62,625 nucleotides of DNA from JBGANR01 sp044222225 (GTDB lineage Bacteria > Actinomycetota > Actinomycetes > Mycobacteriales > Mycobacteriaceae), in NCBI GenBank assembly GCA_044222225.1, contig JBGANR010000025.1, positions 1-62,625 of the forward strand, in the 5' to 3' direction. The notes under the pieces were generated by a model. It was not told the origin of the DNA. It did not search any database and saw only the letters and a list, made by a program, of their open reading frames with translations. The position numbers were made by a program, and so were the translations under genes. Position 1 is the stretch's first letter. The number at the start of each line of letters is the position of its first letter. Below, in pieces: positions 28,173 through 37,490 of the stretch.

Positions 28173-28661
28173 ATGCGCCCCACACGTACCACCTTGCCTG
28201 CCCCCCTTCCAGACGACGAGCTCCGCCGCATCGTCGCGACGTCCGCGTCGCGGCTGAAGTTGGGGCCAAGGCCTCTCCGCGACGGCTCACACGGCGCGTG
28301 GTGGCCGCGGACATGGGACTTCGCCGAGGAGTTCCCGATGCTCGCCGTGGTTCTTTCGGTCAGGTTGCACGTGATCATCGAGATCATCGTGCCGACCGGG
28401 GACTGGCTCGACGTTCCCGACACGATCTCCGTCTTCGGCTCGCCGGTGTTCGCGCGGGTGGACGCGCTCATGGATCCGGGAATCGTCGAACTCCGCACGA
28501 TCGACGGCACGACTCTGCGCCTGCGGGTGTTGTCGCCGGACCTCGACGCCGCGGTCGCGCACGAAGCGCTGATGTCGGTGTTCGATCTCCGGAACTCGAA
28601 GCGCCCGAACGGGATGCCTGATCTCGCGCGGTGGGCGACGGACGGCGGAGGCGGTCAATGA
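28173..28661 (+). CDS. DUF5994-family protein
   Basis: A 162-aa protein with the DUF5994-type segment GSHGAWWPRTWDFAEEFPML and a following beta-rich half ending in a conserved-looking RVLSPD region. The family is widespread in actinobacteria and uncharacterised. Start ATG 28173 follows a 156-bp gap that contains the probable promoter. No signal peptide or membrane helix is seen, so it is probably cytoplasmic. Confidence 0.7.
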   Translation: MRPTRTTLPAPLPDDELRRIVATSASRLKLGPRPLRDGSHGAWWPRTWDFAEEFPMLAVVLSVRLHVIIEIIVPTGDWLDVPDTISVFGSPVFARVDALMDPGIVELRTIDGTTLRLRVLSPDLDAAVAHEALMSVFDLRNSKRPNGMPDLARWATDGGGGQ

Positions 28662-28771
28662 CGGGTCGGCTCTGAAGCCGACCGGATGCTCCGCTCGCCG
28701 GCCCCCGACCAGATGCGGGCGGATGAAAGCTGGGCGGACGGTGCCGATGAGACGCCGTCCGCCCAGTCGTA

Positions 28772-30121
28772 TCAGATGATGCCCAGCGCCAGCATCGCGT
28801 CGGCGACCTGGGTGAAGCCCGCGATGTTGGCACCGGCGACGTAGTTGCCGGGCGCTCCGTACTCGTCGGCCGTGGTCAGGCAGCGCTCGTGGATGCCGGC
28901 CATGATCTCGCCGAGGCGGCTCTCCGCGTGGCGGAAGCTCCACGAATCGCGCGAGGCGTTCTGCTGCATCTCCAGGGCGCTCGTCGCGACGCCGCCGGCG
29001 TTCACGGCCTTGCCGGGCGCGAACGTCACGCCGGACTCCTCGAAGACGCGCACCGCGCCGGGCGTGCACGGCATGTTCGCGCCCTCGGCCACGACGATGC
29101 ATCCGGCCGCAGCGAGGGTCGCCGCGTCGTTCTCGTCGAGCTCGTTCTGGGTGGCGCAGGGGAGGGCGATATCGCAGGCGACGTCCCACGGACGGGCCCC
29201 GCGCCGGTACTCGACGGCGCCGCCCCGCTCGGCCGCGTACGCGGCGAGCGACGTGCGTCGGTTGAGCTTGACGTCCTTGAGCAGGTCGAGATCGATGCCC
29301 TTCTCATCGACGAGAGTGCCGCCGTGGTCGGAGCAGGCGACGACCGTGCCGCCCAGCTGATGCACCTTCTCGATGGCGAAGATGGCGACGTTGCCGGCGC
29401 CGGACACGACGACGCGCTTACCGGAGAAGTCGTCGCCGCGGGTCTTGAGGATCTCGTCGACGAAGAACACCGTGCCGTATCCGGTGGCCTCGGTGCGCAC
29501 CTGGGAACCGCCCCACGTGACGCCCTTACCGGTGAGGACACCGGATTCGTAGCGATTGGTGATCCGCTTGTACTGCCCGAACAGGTATCCGATCTCGCGG
29601 CCGCCGACACCGATATCACCCGCCGGAACGTCGGTGTGCTCGCCGATATGGCGATAGAGCTCGGTCATGAAGGACTGGCAGAAACGCATGACCTCGCCGT
29701 CGGAACAACCCTTCGGGTCGAAGTCCGAACCGCCCTTGCCGCCGCCGATCGGCATGCCGGTGAGCGAGTTCTTGAAGGTCTGCTCGAAGCCGAGGAACTT
29801 GATGATGCCCAGGTAGACGGACGGATGGAAGCGGAGTCCGCCCTTGTAGGGGCCGAGGGCCGAGTTGAACTCGACGCGGAAGCCGCGGTTCATGCGGACG
29901 TTGCCGGCGTCGTCGAGCCACGGCACCCGGAAGATGATCTGCCGCTCCGGCTCGCAGATGCGCCGGATGACGGCGGCATCGGTGTACTCGGGATGCCGGG
30001 CGACGACCGGCCCGAGGCTGTCGAGGACTTCGAGGACGGCCTGATGGAATTCGGCTTCGCCGGGATTACGGGCGAGGACCTCTTCATAGACGGGGATCAG
30101 AGTGGGATGAAGATCGGACAC
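28772..30121 (-). CDS. gdhA: NADP-specific glutamate dehydrogenase
   Basis: A 449-aa hexameric-type enzyme that interconverts 2-oxoglutarate plus ammonium and glutamate, using NADPH. Catalytic and substrate motifs are intact: GPYKGGLRFHPSV, the active-site Lys region MPIGGGKGGSDFDP, and DVPAGDIGVGGREIGYL. A Rossmann glycine motif (VVSGAGNVA) is present. The length matches bacterial GdhA (about 447 aa). It is divergent from an AraC-type regulator, and two direct repeats sit in the 139-bp shared region. Confidence 0.96.
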   Translation of the reverse strand: MSDLHPTLIPVYEEVLARNPGEAEFHQAVLEVLDSLGPVVARHPEYTDAAVIRRICEPERQIIFRVPWLDDAGNVRMNRGFRVEFNSALGPYKGGLRFHPSVYLGIIKFLGFEQTFKNSLTGMPIGGGKGGSDFDPKGCSDGEVMRFCQSFMTELYRHIGEHTDVPAGDIGVGGREIGYLFGQYKRITNRYESGVLTGKGVTWGGSQVRTEATGYGTVFFVDEILKTRGDDFSGKRVVVSGAGNVAIFAIEKVHQLGGTVVACSDHGGTLVDEKGIDLDLLKDVKLNRRTSLAAYAAERGGAVEYRRGARPWDVACDIALPCATQNELDENDAATLAAAGCIVVAEGANMPCTPGAVRVFEESGVTFAPGKAVNAGGVATSALEMQQNASRDSWSFRHAESRLGEIMAGIHERCLTTADEYGAPGNYVAGANIAGFTQVADAMLALGII

Positions 30122-30221
30122 GACAGACTCCTTCGTGAACGCGGAATTTCGCGCGCCATTGCGCTATCGACGATTCAAACCCTAGACGGCTGCGCTGTGT
30201 CGCGTGTCCGGATTCATGGCT

Positions 30222-30251
30222 GCCGTAACGTAGATCTCATTTCGCCGTAAC
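30222..30251. promoter_or_regulatory. Direct-repeat operator candidate between gdhA and AraC-type gene
   Basis: The octamer GCCGTAAC occurs at 30222-30229 and again at 30244-30251 in the same orientation, with 22-bp spacing (two helical turns). AraC-type dimers bind such direct repeats. It lies just before the AraC-type gene start, which fits autoregulation, and about 100 bp from the gdhA start. Confidence 0.5.
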
Positions 30252-30260
30252 CTGGATCCG

Positions 30261-31121
30261 GTGACATCCGGGGACGGCGGGACCATGGTCGACGGCGATC
30301 GTCACCGCACGCCCGGGGTCGCGGCGATCACCGGCTACCGGATCGCGAGCGGCGCGTCGGGGGTGCATCGGGGACTGCCGTCGTCGCGGCTGACGTTCAT
30401 CGTGAGCAGGGACGACGGCGTGGTCGCGGACGGTTCGCGACCCACCCCGGTGCTGCTCGGCGGCCTGCACACCCGGGCCGCCGCGGTGGAACTGACGCCG
30501 TCGCAGGCCGGTGTTCAACTGGCCGTCCATCCGCTCGCGGCGCGGGCCCTGTTCGGTGCGCCGGCCGCCGACCTGGCCGATCCGGCCTTCGACGGGCTCG
30601 CCGTCCTCGGGGCGACCGGTCGCCGGCTCTACGAACGGGTCTGCGACGCTCCGACCTGGGACGACGCCTTCGCGTCGGTCGCGCTGTTCGTCGCGCCGGC
30701 TCGCGCGCCGGGTGTTCGGCGTGAGCTCGTCGGTGCCTGGCGGCTGCTCGAACGCGGTCTCCCCGTCGCGGCGGCGGCGTCCGAGGTGGGGCTGACGACG
30801 CGCCACCTCGAGACGCTCTTCCGGCGCGAGGTCGGGTTTCCGCCGCGGACGATCGCACGGCTCATCCGCTTCGAGCGCACGACGGCGCTCATCGGGTGCG
30901 TGGTGCGGCGCGGGCGGTGCGGCTTCCTCGCTGACGTCGCGGCCGCGGCCGGCTACACCGACCAGGCGCACCTGACGCGGGAGTTCACCGCGTTCGCCGG
31001 AACCACGCCGGGGCGCTGGGTGGCCGAAGAGTTCGCAAACCTACAAGCCGGCGGCCACCGCGCCGGGGAATCCTTGCTGCATGAGCAATCCGACCCTCTT
31101 CCACAGCCTGCAGGCGCGTGA
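30261..31121 (+). CDS. AraC-family transcriptional regulator
   Basis: A 286-aa regulator. The C-terminal double helix-turn-helix includes AAASEVGLTTRHLETLFRRE and the conserved GYTDQAHLTREFTAFAGTTPGRW. The N-terminal half would bind ligand or dimerise; it resembles the DUF6597-type sensor domain. GTG 30261 is taken as the start, with ATG 30285 as an alternative. The last 41 bp overlap the start of the VOC-protein gene, so the two are probably co-expressed; in such pairs the regulator may respond to the neighbour's substrate. Confidence 0.88.
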   Translation: MTSGDGGTMVDGDRHRTPGVAAITGYRIASGASGVHRGLPSSRLTFIVSRDDGVVADGSRPTPVLLGGLHTRAAAVELTPSQAGVQLAVHPLAARALFGAPAADLADPAFDGLAVLGATGRRLYERVCDAPTWDDAFASVALFVAPARAPGVRRELVGAWRLLERGLPVAAAASEVGLTTRHLETLFRREVGFPPRTIARLIRFERTTALIGCVVRRGRCGFLADVAAAAGYTDQAHLTREFTAFAGTTPGRWVAEEFANLQAGGHRAGESLLHEQSDPLPQPAGA

Positions 31122-31476
31122 CGCGTCCGCACTCATCGACTACCTCGTGACGACGTTCGGGTTTGTCGTCGCGGCGCGCTACGACGACGCCGGCCGCGTC
31201 GCCCACGCCCAGCTCAACTGGCCGGAGGGCGCCGGCGGCGTCATGCTCGGCGATCACAAGCCGGGCGCGGACTGGTCTCGCGAACCCGGGACGGCCGGCG
31301 CGTACGTCGTGACGAGCGCACCGGACGAGCTCTACGCCCGCGCGACGGCGGCCGGGGCCGACGTCATCCGTCCGCTGCAGAACACCGACTACGGTGCGCG
31401 GGAGTTCGCCGTTCGTGATCCGGAGGGCAATCTCTGGTCGTTCGGCGACTACGCGGGCGAGTCGGCGCCGAGCTGA
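31081..31476 (+). CDS. VOC-superfamily (glyoxalase/bleomycin-resistance-like) protein
   Basis: A 131-aa protein with the betaalpha-betabetabeta fold pattern: FHSLQARDASALIDYLVTTF at the start and the typical C-terminal GAREFAVRDPEGNLWSFGDY. The family includes glyoxalases, dioxygenases and drug-binding proteins; the role here is unknown. It overlaps the AraC-type gene by 41 bp, and its 3' end overlaps the convergent hydrolase by 28 bp. Confidence 0.88.
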   Translation: MSNPTLFHSLQARDASALIDYLVTTFGFVVAARYDDAGRVAHAQLNWPEGAGGVMLGDHKPGADWSREPGTAGAYVVTSAPDELYARATAAGADVIRPLQNTDYGAREFAVRDPEGNLWSFGDYAGESAPS

Positions 31477-32051
31477 CTTTCGTCGACGAACCGGCTGACG
31501 AACCGCAGCGCCGCCTTCTGCCACAGCGGGATGTGATCGAGCATCGCGTGGCCGCCGTCGGCGACCGGATAGAACGTGGCGTCGACGCCGCGAGCCTGCA
31601 GCGCTGTCACGGCGCGTTGCGTCGAGGCGGCCGACGTCATCGTGTCGGCCGTGCCGTGGATCGCCACGACGCGCGCGCCGTCGTGGATGCGCCGCGTCGA
31701 GCCGGTCTCCCACCACGGCGCGAACGCCAGCACGCCGGCGACGGCCGGGTCGGCTGCCAGGTGCGACGCGACGCGTCCGCCCATGGAATGGCCGATGAGC
31801 AGGACGGGCGAATCGGGGTGCTGCTCGCGCAACGCGTCGAACTGCCGACGCGCCGGGGCCAGCGGCGAGGCCTTGTCCCGGTTCCAGCCCACGACGTCGT
31901 ACCGGGCCTGCGCGACGACCACCCGGTCGCGGAAGGTCGCCGCGATCGACGCGGTGAACGGGTACATCCGCAGCGCCTGGGGCGTGAGCCGGTGATAGGG
32001 GAGCGTCGAGCGATCGGCGCCGCCGGGCAGGACGAGGACGACGGGACGCAT
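31449..32051 (-). CDS. Alpha/beta hydrolase
   Basis: A 200-aa hydrolase. The nucleophile elbow is LIGHSMGGRVA, followed by an Asp-containing turn (AIHGTADTMT) and the C-terminal His in VADGGHAML. The fold is close to dienelactone-hydrolase or small lipase-like enzymes. It has no signal peptide, so it should be cytoplasmic. Substrate unknown. Its 3' end overlaps the convergent VOC gene. Confidence 0.85.
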   Translation of the reverse strand: MRPVVLVLPGGADRSTLPYHRLTPQALRMYPFTASIAATFRDRVVVAQARYDVVGWNRDKASPLAPARRQFDALREQHPDSPVLLIGHSMGGRVASHLAADPAVAGVLAFAPWWETGSTRRIHDGARVVAIHGTADTMTSAASTQRAVTALQARGVDATFYPVADGGHAMLDHIPLWQKAALRFVSRFVDESQLGADSPA

Positions 32052-32214
32052 CAGGCGACCCTAGCCGTCCCCGCGACGTCGGCTGCGATCCCGGGCGCCG
32101 CAGCGTCCGCGCGACGCCGATTTCCCCGGCGGCACACCGGAATCCGCGACACGGCGGCGGCGAAGTACGGGGATCGTCGCGCGTGACCGCCCCGGCTTTG
32201 GGACGATGAGACCC

Positions 32215-33828
<1,614 letters not shown>

Positions 33829-33838
33829 GGCTGCGCTG

Positions 33839-33882
33839 TGAGCGACCTCACGGGAACTTCCGGCGATCCGTGAGGTCGCTCA
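33839..33882 (+). terminator. pgm terminator
   Basis: A 15-bp stem (TGAGCGACCTCACGG with CCGTGAGGTCGCTCA) lies 10 bp after the pgm stop and before the next gene start at 33920. Confidence 0.85.
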
Positions 33883-33919
33883 GCGGCGTCTCAGTCCGGC
33901 TGGGTAGCGTCGTCGAGCG

Positions 33920-34423
33920 ATGTGGAAGAACTGGGCGAGCCTTGCCGTTCGGCTGGGGCTCGCCGGCGTGTGGTTGACGTCGGGTGGGCTCAAGGTGGCC
34001 GACCCCGACCAGTCGGTGATCGCCGTGCGGGCCTATCAGCTGCTGCCGGATGCGCTCATCGCGCCGGCGGCCGTCGGGCTGCCGATCTTCGAGGTGGCGC
34101 TCGGGTTGCTGCTGCTCGCCGGCATCGGCGTGCGTGCGGTGTCGATCCTGTCGGCGCTGACGCTGCTCGTGCTGATCGGTGTCATCGCCTCGGTGTGGGC
34201 GCGTGGGTTGTCGATCGACTGCGGCTGCTTCGGCGGTGGCGGGCACGACGCCGACGCGTCCTGGCGGACGTACCTCACGGAGATCCTGCGCGACGTCGGT
34301 TTCCTGGCGCTCGCGGCGTGGCTCGTGTTCTTCCCGCGGAGCCGGTTCGCCCTGGGGCCCGGCTCGCAGAGCCTGGACGATGACGGTTCGCGGCGGCCGC
34401 CGCGGGAGGGAGTGGACGCGTGA
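33920..34423 (+). CDS. MauE/DoxX-family membrane protein
   Basis: A 167-aa protein with four predicted helices: WASLAVRLGLAGVWLTSGGL, ALIAPAAVGLPIFEVALGLLLL, SILSALTLLVLIGVIASVWA and RDVGFLALAAWLVFF. A conserved Cys pair, DCGCFGG, precedes the last helix, as in MauE and DoxX/DoxD-type proteins that may relay electrons to thiol proteins. The gene overlaps the DsbA-like gene by 4 bp (GTGA), so the two form an exported-protein disulfide unit (inference). Confidence 0.86.
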   Translation: MWKNWASLAVRLGLAGVWLTSGGLKVADPDQSVIAVRAYQLLPDALIAPAAVGLPIFEVALGLLLLAGIGVRAVSILSALTLLVLIGVIASVWARGLSIDCGCFGGGGHDADASWRTYLTEILRDVGFLALAAWLVFFPRSRFALGPGSQSLDDDGSRRPPREGVDA

Positions 34424-35148
34424 GCAAGAACTCGGTGCCGAAGGCCTCGAAGTCGAAGTACCAGCCGACGAAGACGTCGAGCACGCCGACGTACCTGATG
34501 ATCGGGGCGCTCGTCGCCATCGCGGCGGTGGTCATCGGGCTCGTGTACTGGAACAGCAACCGCACCAAGGGAACGGCGGATCTGCAGGCGCTGGACACGT
34601 CGGCGACGATCAAGGTCGGCAAGGACGACGCGCCGACGATCGACGTCTTCGAGGACGCGCTGTGCCCGATCTGCGGGCAGTTCGAGAAGCAGTACGGCAC
34701 GTCGATCGTCGACGCCGTGAACAGCGGCAAGCTCGCCGTCCGGTTCCACATGCTCAACTTCCTCGACCAGCAGTCCGGATCCAAGGACTACTCTTCGCGC
34801 GCCGCCGGTGCTGCGCGCTGCGTCGCCAGCGACCGTAACGACAAGGTGTTCCTGACGTTCCACTCCGCGCTGTTCGCCGCCCAGCCCAGTGAGGGCGGCG
34901 GCAGCGACCACGACAACGCGGCGCTGGCCAAGATCGCCGAGGACGCCGGCGCCAGCGACGGTGCGGTGCAGTGCGTCCAGGGCGGCAAGCTGACCGCCGA
35001 CGCGCGGACGAGCGCCGACGAGGCGAGCACCCAGCTGTCCAAGGCCATCGGTCGGGTGGCGACGCCGTCCGTCCTGCACGACGGCAAGGACGTCGACGCC
35101 GTCGGCGACCCGAACTGGCTGACCTCGATCCTCGGAAACCAGGGCTGA
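34420..35148 (+). CDS. Membrane-anchored DsbA-like thioredoxin-fold protein
   Basis: A 242-aa protein with an N-terminal membrane anchor (YLMIGALVAIAAVVIGLVYW) and an outward thioredoxin domain with active site CPIC in FEDALCPICGQFEK. The cis-Pro loop is RVATPSVLHDG. Two further cysteines (ARCVASD, VQCVQGG) may form a second disulfide. It probably oxidises or isomerises exported proteins and is coupled to the MauE-like gene. Start is GTG 34420. A tRNA-Ala gene follows. Confidence 0.9.
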   Translation: MSKNSVPKASKSKYQPTKTSSTPTYLMIGALVAIAAVVIGLVYWNSNRTKGTADLQALDTSATIKVGKDDAPTIDVFEDALCPICGQFEKQYGTSIVDAVNSGKLAVRFHMLNFLDQQSGSKDYSSRAAGAARCVASDRNDKVFLTFHSALFAAQPSEGGGSDHDNAALAKIAEDAGASDGAVQCVQGGKLTADARTSADEASTQLSKAIGRVATPSVLHDGKDVDAVGDPNWLTSILGNQG

Positions 35149-35213
35149 CCTGCCGTTTTGTCCCGACGCCGGGGGTGCAGTAGAGTCAATGGGGCGTCAG
35201 CGAGAGCTGACAA

Positions 35214-35286
35214 GGGGCTATGGCGCAGCTGGTAGCGCACCACACTGGCAGTGTGGGGGTCAGGGGTTCGAATCCCCTTAGCTCCA
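35214..35286 (+). tRNA. tRNA-Ala (anticodon GGC)
   Basis: A complete 73-nt cloverleaf: acceptor GGGGCTA pairs with TAGCTCC, D-arm GCGCAGCTGGTAGCGC, anticodon stem-loop CACACTGGCAGTGTG with anticodon GGC, and T-arm AGGGGTTCGAATCCCCT. CCA is not encoded. It borders an accessory region (Fic to Septu-like genes) and could serve as an attachment site, but no second copy of its 3' end was noticed. Confidence 0.95.
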
Positions 35287-35298
35287 CGTCCGAACTGA

Positions 35299-35327
35299 AT
35301 CCGCCACCGTAAATCACGGTGGCGGAT
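35299..35327 (+). terminator. tRNA-Ala terminator
   Basis: A 12-bp perfect stem (ATCCGCCACCGT with ACGGTGGCGGAT) with a 5-base loop lies 12 bp after the tRNA gene. Confidence 0.85.
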
Positions 35328-35356
35328 CAAGTCGTATCAGATGCCGGTGTCTCGGC

Positions 35357-35408
35357 ATTATGAGTAACGCCGTTACTCATAATTTCCGGGCGCGGCATTA
35401 TGAGTAAC
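35357..35408. promoter_or_regulatory. Fic-gene operator: long palindrome plus third half-site
   Basis: ATTATGAGTAAC at 35357-35368 and its exact complement GTTACTCATAAT at 35372-35383 form a perfect 12-bp-arm palindrome with a 3-bp GCC spacer. A third identical half-site lies at 35397-35408, 40 bp (nearly four turns) from the first. It ends 33 bp before the proposed fic start. The AT-rich core inside high-GC DNA and the exact repetition argue for a regulatory site, possibly bound by the Fic protein's own C-terminal winged helix. Confidence 0.7.
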
Positions 35409-35441
35409 GGGTGGCGTTACGGTTGCTCCGTGGGGGTGGAC

Positions 35442-36653
35442 ATGACGTCGCAGACTGCGTCCGACGAAGGCGACGGTTGGCCGAGCGTCGGGAGGGAAGA
35501 CGCGCTCTGGGTGCCGGCGACCGGATGGGGTGCAGGTGCCGGACGTGGCACGTCGGGCCGGCAGAGCTATCAGTCGGCGGTTCCGGCGTTCATCGGCGAC
35601 CGCGTCCCGCCGGTTGATCGTGACGCCGTCGCGGTGGCCGATGAGGCCACAGCAGAGCTCAGCCGGTTCGATGCCGAGCTCGGGGATCGCGTCGCCGCGT
35701 TCGCGCCGGTGTTGCTGCGATCGGAGGCGGCGTCGTCATCACAGATCGAGAATCTGACGGCGAGTGCGCGGGCGATCTTCAGTGCGGAGCTCGGTGCCAA
35801 GACCGGACGTAACGCGATTCAGATCGCGGCGAACACGAGGGCGATGCAGGCCGCGATCAAGCTCGCCGGCGACATCTCATCGGACTCCATCCGTGCGATG
35901 CACCGGGCGCTGATGGAAGCGGAGGTGCGTCACACGCCGGGGGAGTGGCGCGAGGAGGCGGTGTGGATCGGGACGCGCAGCGATTCGCCGGTCGGCGCCG
36001 AGTTCGTGGCACCGCATGAGCGGTTGGTGCCGGCGTTGGTCGACGATGTCGTGGTATTTGCGCGTCGGACTGATCTGCCTGCTCTCACGTCCGTTGCCGT
36101 CGCACATGCTCAGTTCGAGACGATCCACCCGTTCACCGATGGCAACGGCCGCACCGGGCGTGCATTCGCGCAGGCGCAATTGCGATATCGAGGGGTCACG
36201 CGGAATGTCGCCATACCGGTATCGGCCGGCTTGCTCGCCGATATCGAGGGCTATCACCGGGCCCTGACGGCGTATCGGGAAGGCGACATCTCGCTGATCG
36301 TGCACGCTTTCGCGGACGCGGCGTTGCGTGCCGTCGGTAACTCACGCCAGCTCGTCGCGGAGATCGAGGCGATCAAGGCCGGATGGGCGGATAAGTTGAA
36401 GGTCCGCCGTACGAGCAATGCGTGGCGTCTGCTCGACGTCGTGGCGCGGCGTCCGGTCATCGACTCGGCTGCCGCCGCTCGGGAGCTGGGTGTCCAGCAG
36501 CCGAACGTCTATCCGCCGCTGCGGGCGCTGGTCGAAGCGGGAATCCTGCAGTCGAAGAACGAGCACGGGCTCGGCCCGTTCTGGCGGAGCGACGAGGTGC
36601 TGACGGCCATCGACGCGTTCGCGAGACGGGCGGGGCGACGGCAAGGGAACTGA
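35442..36653 (+). CDS. fic: Fic-domain AMPylase-type protein with C-terminal winged helix
   Basis: A 403-aa protein. The Fic motif HPFTDGNGRTGR (229-240) is intact and matches HxFx(D/E)GNGRxxR, which transfers AMP or another nucleotide to Tyr/Ser/Thr hydroxyls. An N-terminal helix carries the inhibitory motif SSQIEN (Ser99 to Asn104), so activity is probably self-inhibited in the class II manner. The C-terminal third (RRTSNAWRLLDVVARRPVID to GILQSKNEHG) is a winged helix that could bind the upstream operator. ATG 35442 with GGGGGTGG is chosen; ATG 35400 would lie within the operator. A partial second copy is at 39913. Target unknown. Confidence 0.9.
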   Translation: MTSQTASDEGDGWPSVGREDALWVPATGWGAGAGRGTSGRQSYQSAVPAFIGDRVPPVDRDAVAVADEATAELSRFDAELGDRVAAFAPVLLRSEAASSSQIENLTASARAIFSAELGAKTGRNAIQIAANTRAMQAAIKLAGDISSDSIRAMHRALMEAEVRHTPGEWREEAVWIGTRSDSPVGAEFVAPHERLVPALVDDVVVFARRTDLPALTSVAVAHAQFETIHPFTDGNGRTGRAFAQAQLRYRGVTRNVAIPVSAGLLADIEGYHRALTAYREGDISLIVHAFADAALRAVGNSRQLVAEIEAIKAGWADKLKVRRTSNAWRLLDVVARRPVIDSAAAARELGVQQPNVYPPLRALVEAGILQSKNEHGLGPFWRSDEVLTAIDAFARRAGRRQGN

Positions 36654-36656
36654 GAG

Positions 36657-36842
36657 TCGTCATTGATCGCGACGAACACAATGAGTACCTGCCGGAATTA
36701 CGTATTCCATGGGACAGTCGATGGCACCGAGCCGAGGTTGAGTTCCCGTCCACGAAATTGCGGCGCATTCTTGAGAACGTATACGCCGCATGGGCGAAAG
36801 ATCGTATCTATCTGGTTAGCCTCGCTTCGTCTTCCGTTTCAA
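36657..36842 (+). other. Possible coding remnant between fic and tetR
   Basis: Between fic and the convergent tetR gene, one forward frame reads through about 60 codons without a stop and has protein-like content (YLPELRIPWDSRWHRAEVEF, then ILENVYAAWAKDRIYLVSL). No start with a ribosome-binding site is visible, and no family is recognised. It may be the remnant of an accessory gene or chance; the rest of the 220-bp gap shows nothing else. Confidence 0.25.
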
Positions 36843-36873
36843 GACGGTCGCTTCCTTCGGATCTTTGGGGGTC

Positions 36874-37437
36874 TCAGGGCCTTCGCACCAGGGGGCTGAT
36901 GAGTTCGAGGATGGCGACCTGCGTCTGCTCGGGTGATAGGGCCGCCTCTGCTCGAAGGATTCGCCAGGTCGTCGCGTCGAGCACGGCGATGATTTGCGCC
37001 ATCCGGCGATCAGCGGAGTCGGGACCATCGGTCAGGCGTCCCGCGAAGGCCTCGCGTACCGACTCCAGGTGGCGCGCTCGAGCCGATGCGGCCAGCTCGG
37101 GTAGGCCTGGAACCTGGGGCGCTTCGGCGTAGAGCTTGAGGATGAGGAAGCCGAACTGCTCGTAGTAGTCGACGAAGTAGGCGGCGATGTCATCGACCGA
37201 CGTGGACGAGAACGGGGTGCGCTGAGTCTCGAGTCGGGCGAGTTCTCGCTTCACGAGGGCTGAGAAGATCGCGGGCTTTCCCCCGGCTCTGCGGACCACG
37301 GTGGGCACCGTGACGTCAGCGCGTTCAGCGATCTCTTCCAGCCGAATCTGATCGATCGGCTGCGCTGCCCACAAGGTGCGGGCCGCGTCGAGGATGCGGT
37401 CCAGGGTGGCTGCCGTTGACGCCGCTCTGGCCGTCAT
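36874..37437 (-). CDS. TetR-family transcriptional regulator
   Basis: A 187-aa regulator. The HTH region is about residues 10-55 (DRILDAARTLWAAQ, then IRLEEIAERADVTVPTVVRR). The C-terminal domain is of the general TetR ligand type. ATG 37437 has AGAGGGA at a good distance; ATG 37458 is also in frame. It is divergent from the alpha/beta hydrolase at 37491, 53 bp away, and probably controls it. Confidence 0.86.
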   Translation of the reverse strand: MTARAASTAATLDRILDAARTLWAAQPIDQIRLEEIAERADVTVPTVVRRAGGKPAIFSALVKRELARLETQRTPFSSTSVDDIAAYFVDYYEQFGFLILKLYAEAPQVPGLPELAASARARHLESVREAFAGRLTDGPDSADRRMAQIIAVLDATTWRILRAEAALSPEQTQVAILELISPLVRRP

Positions 37438-37490
37438 GCGATAGTCCCTCTTATTCATGCAAGTCATACTAACGTGAAATCGAGGATGTC

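Noticed and set aside
35214..35286. Duplicate of the tRNA-Ala 3' end as an att site bounding the island
   Set aside because: Reading through to about 49 kb I found no second copy of the T-arm or acceptor sequence; a computed search would be decisive.
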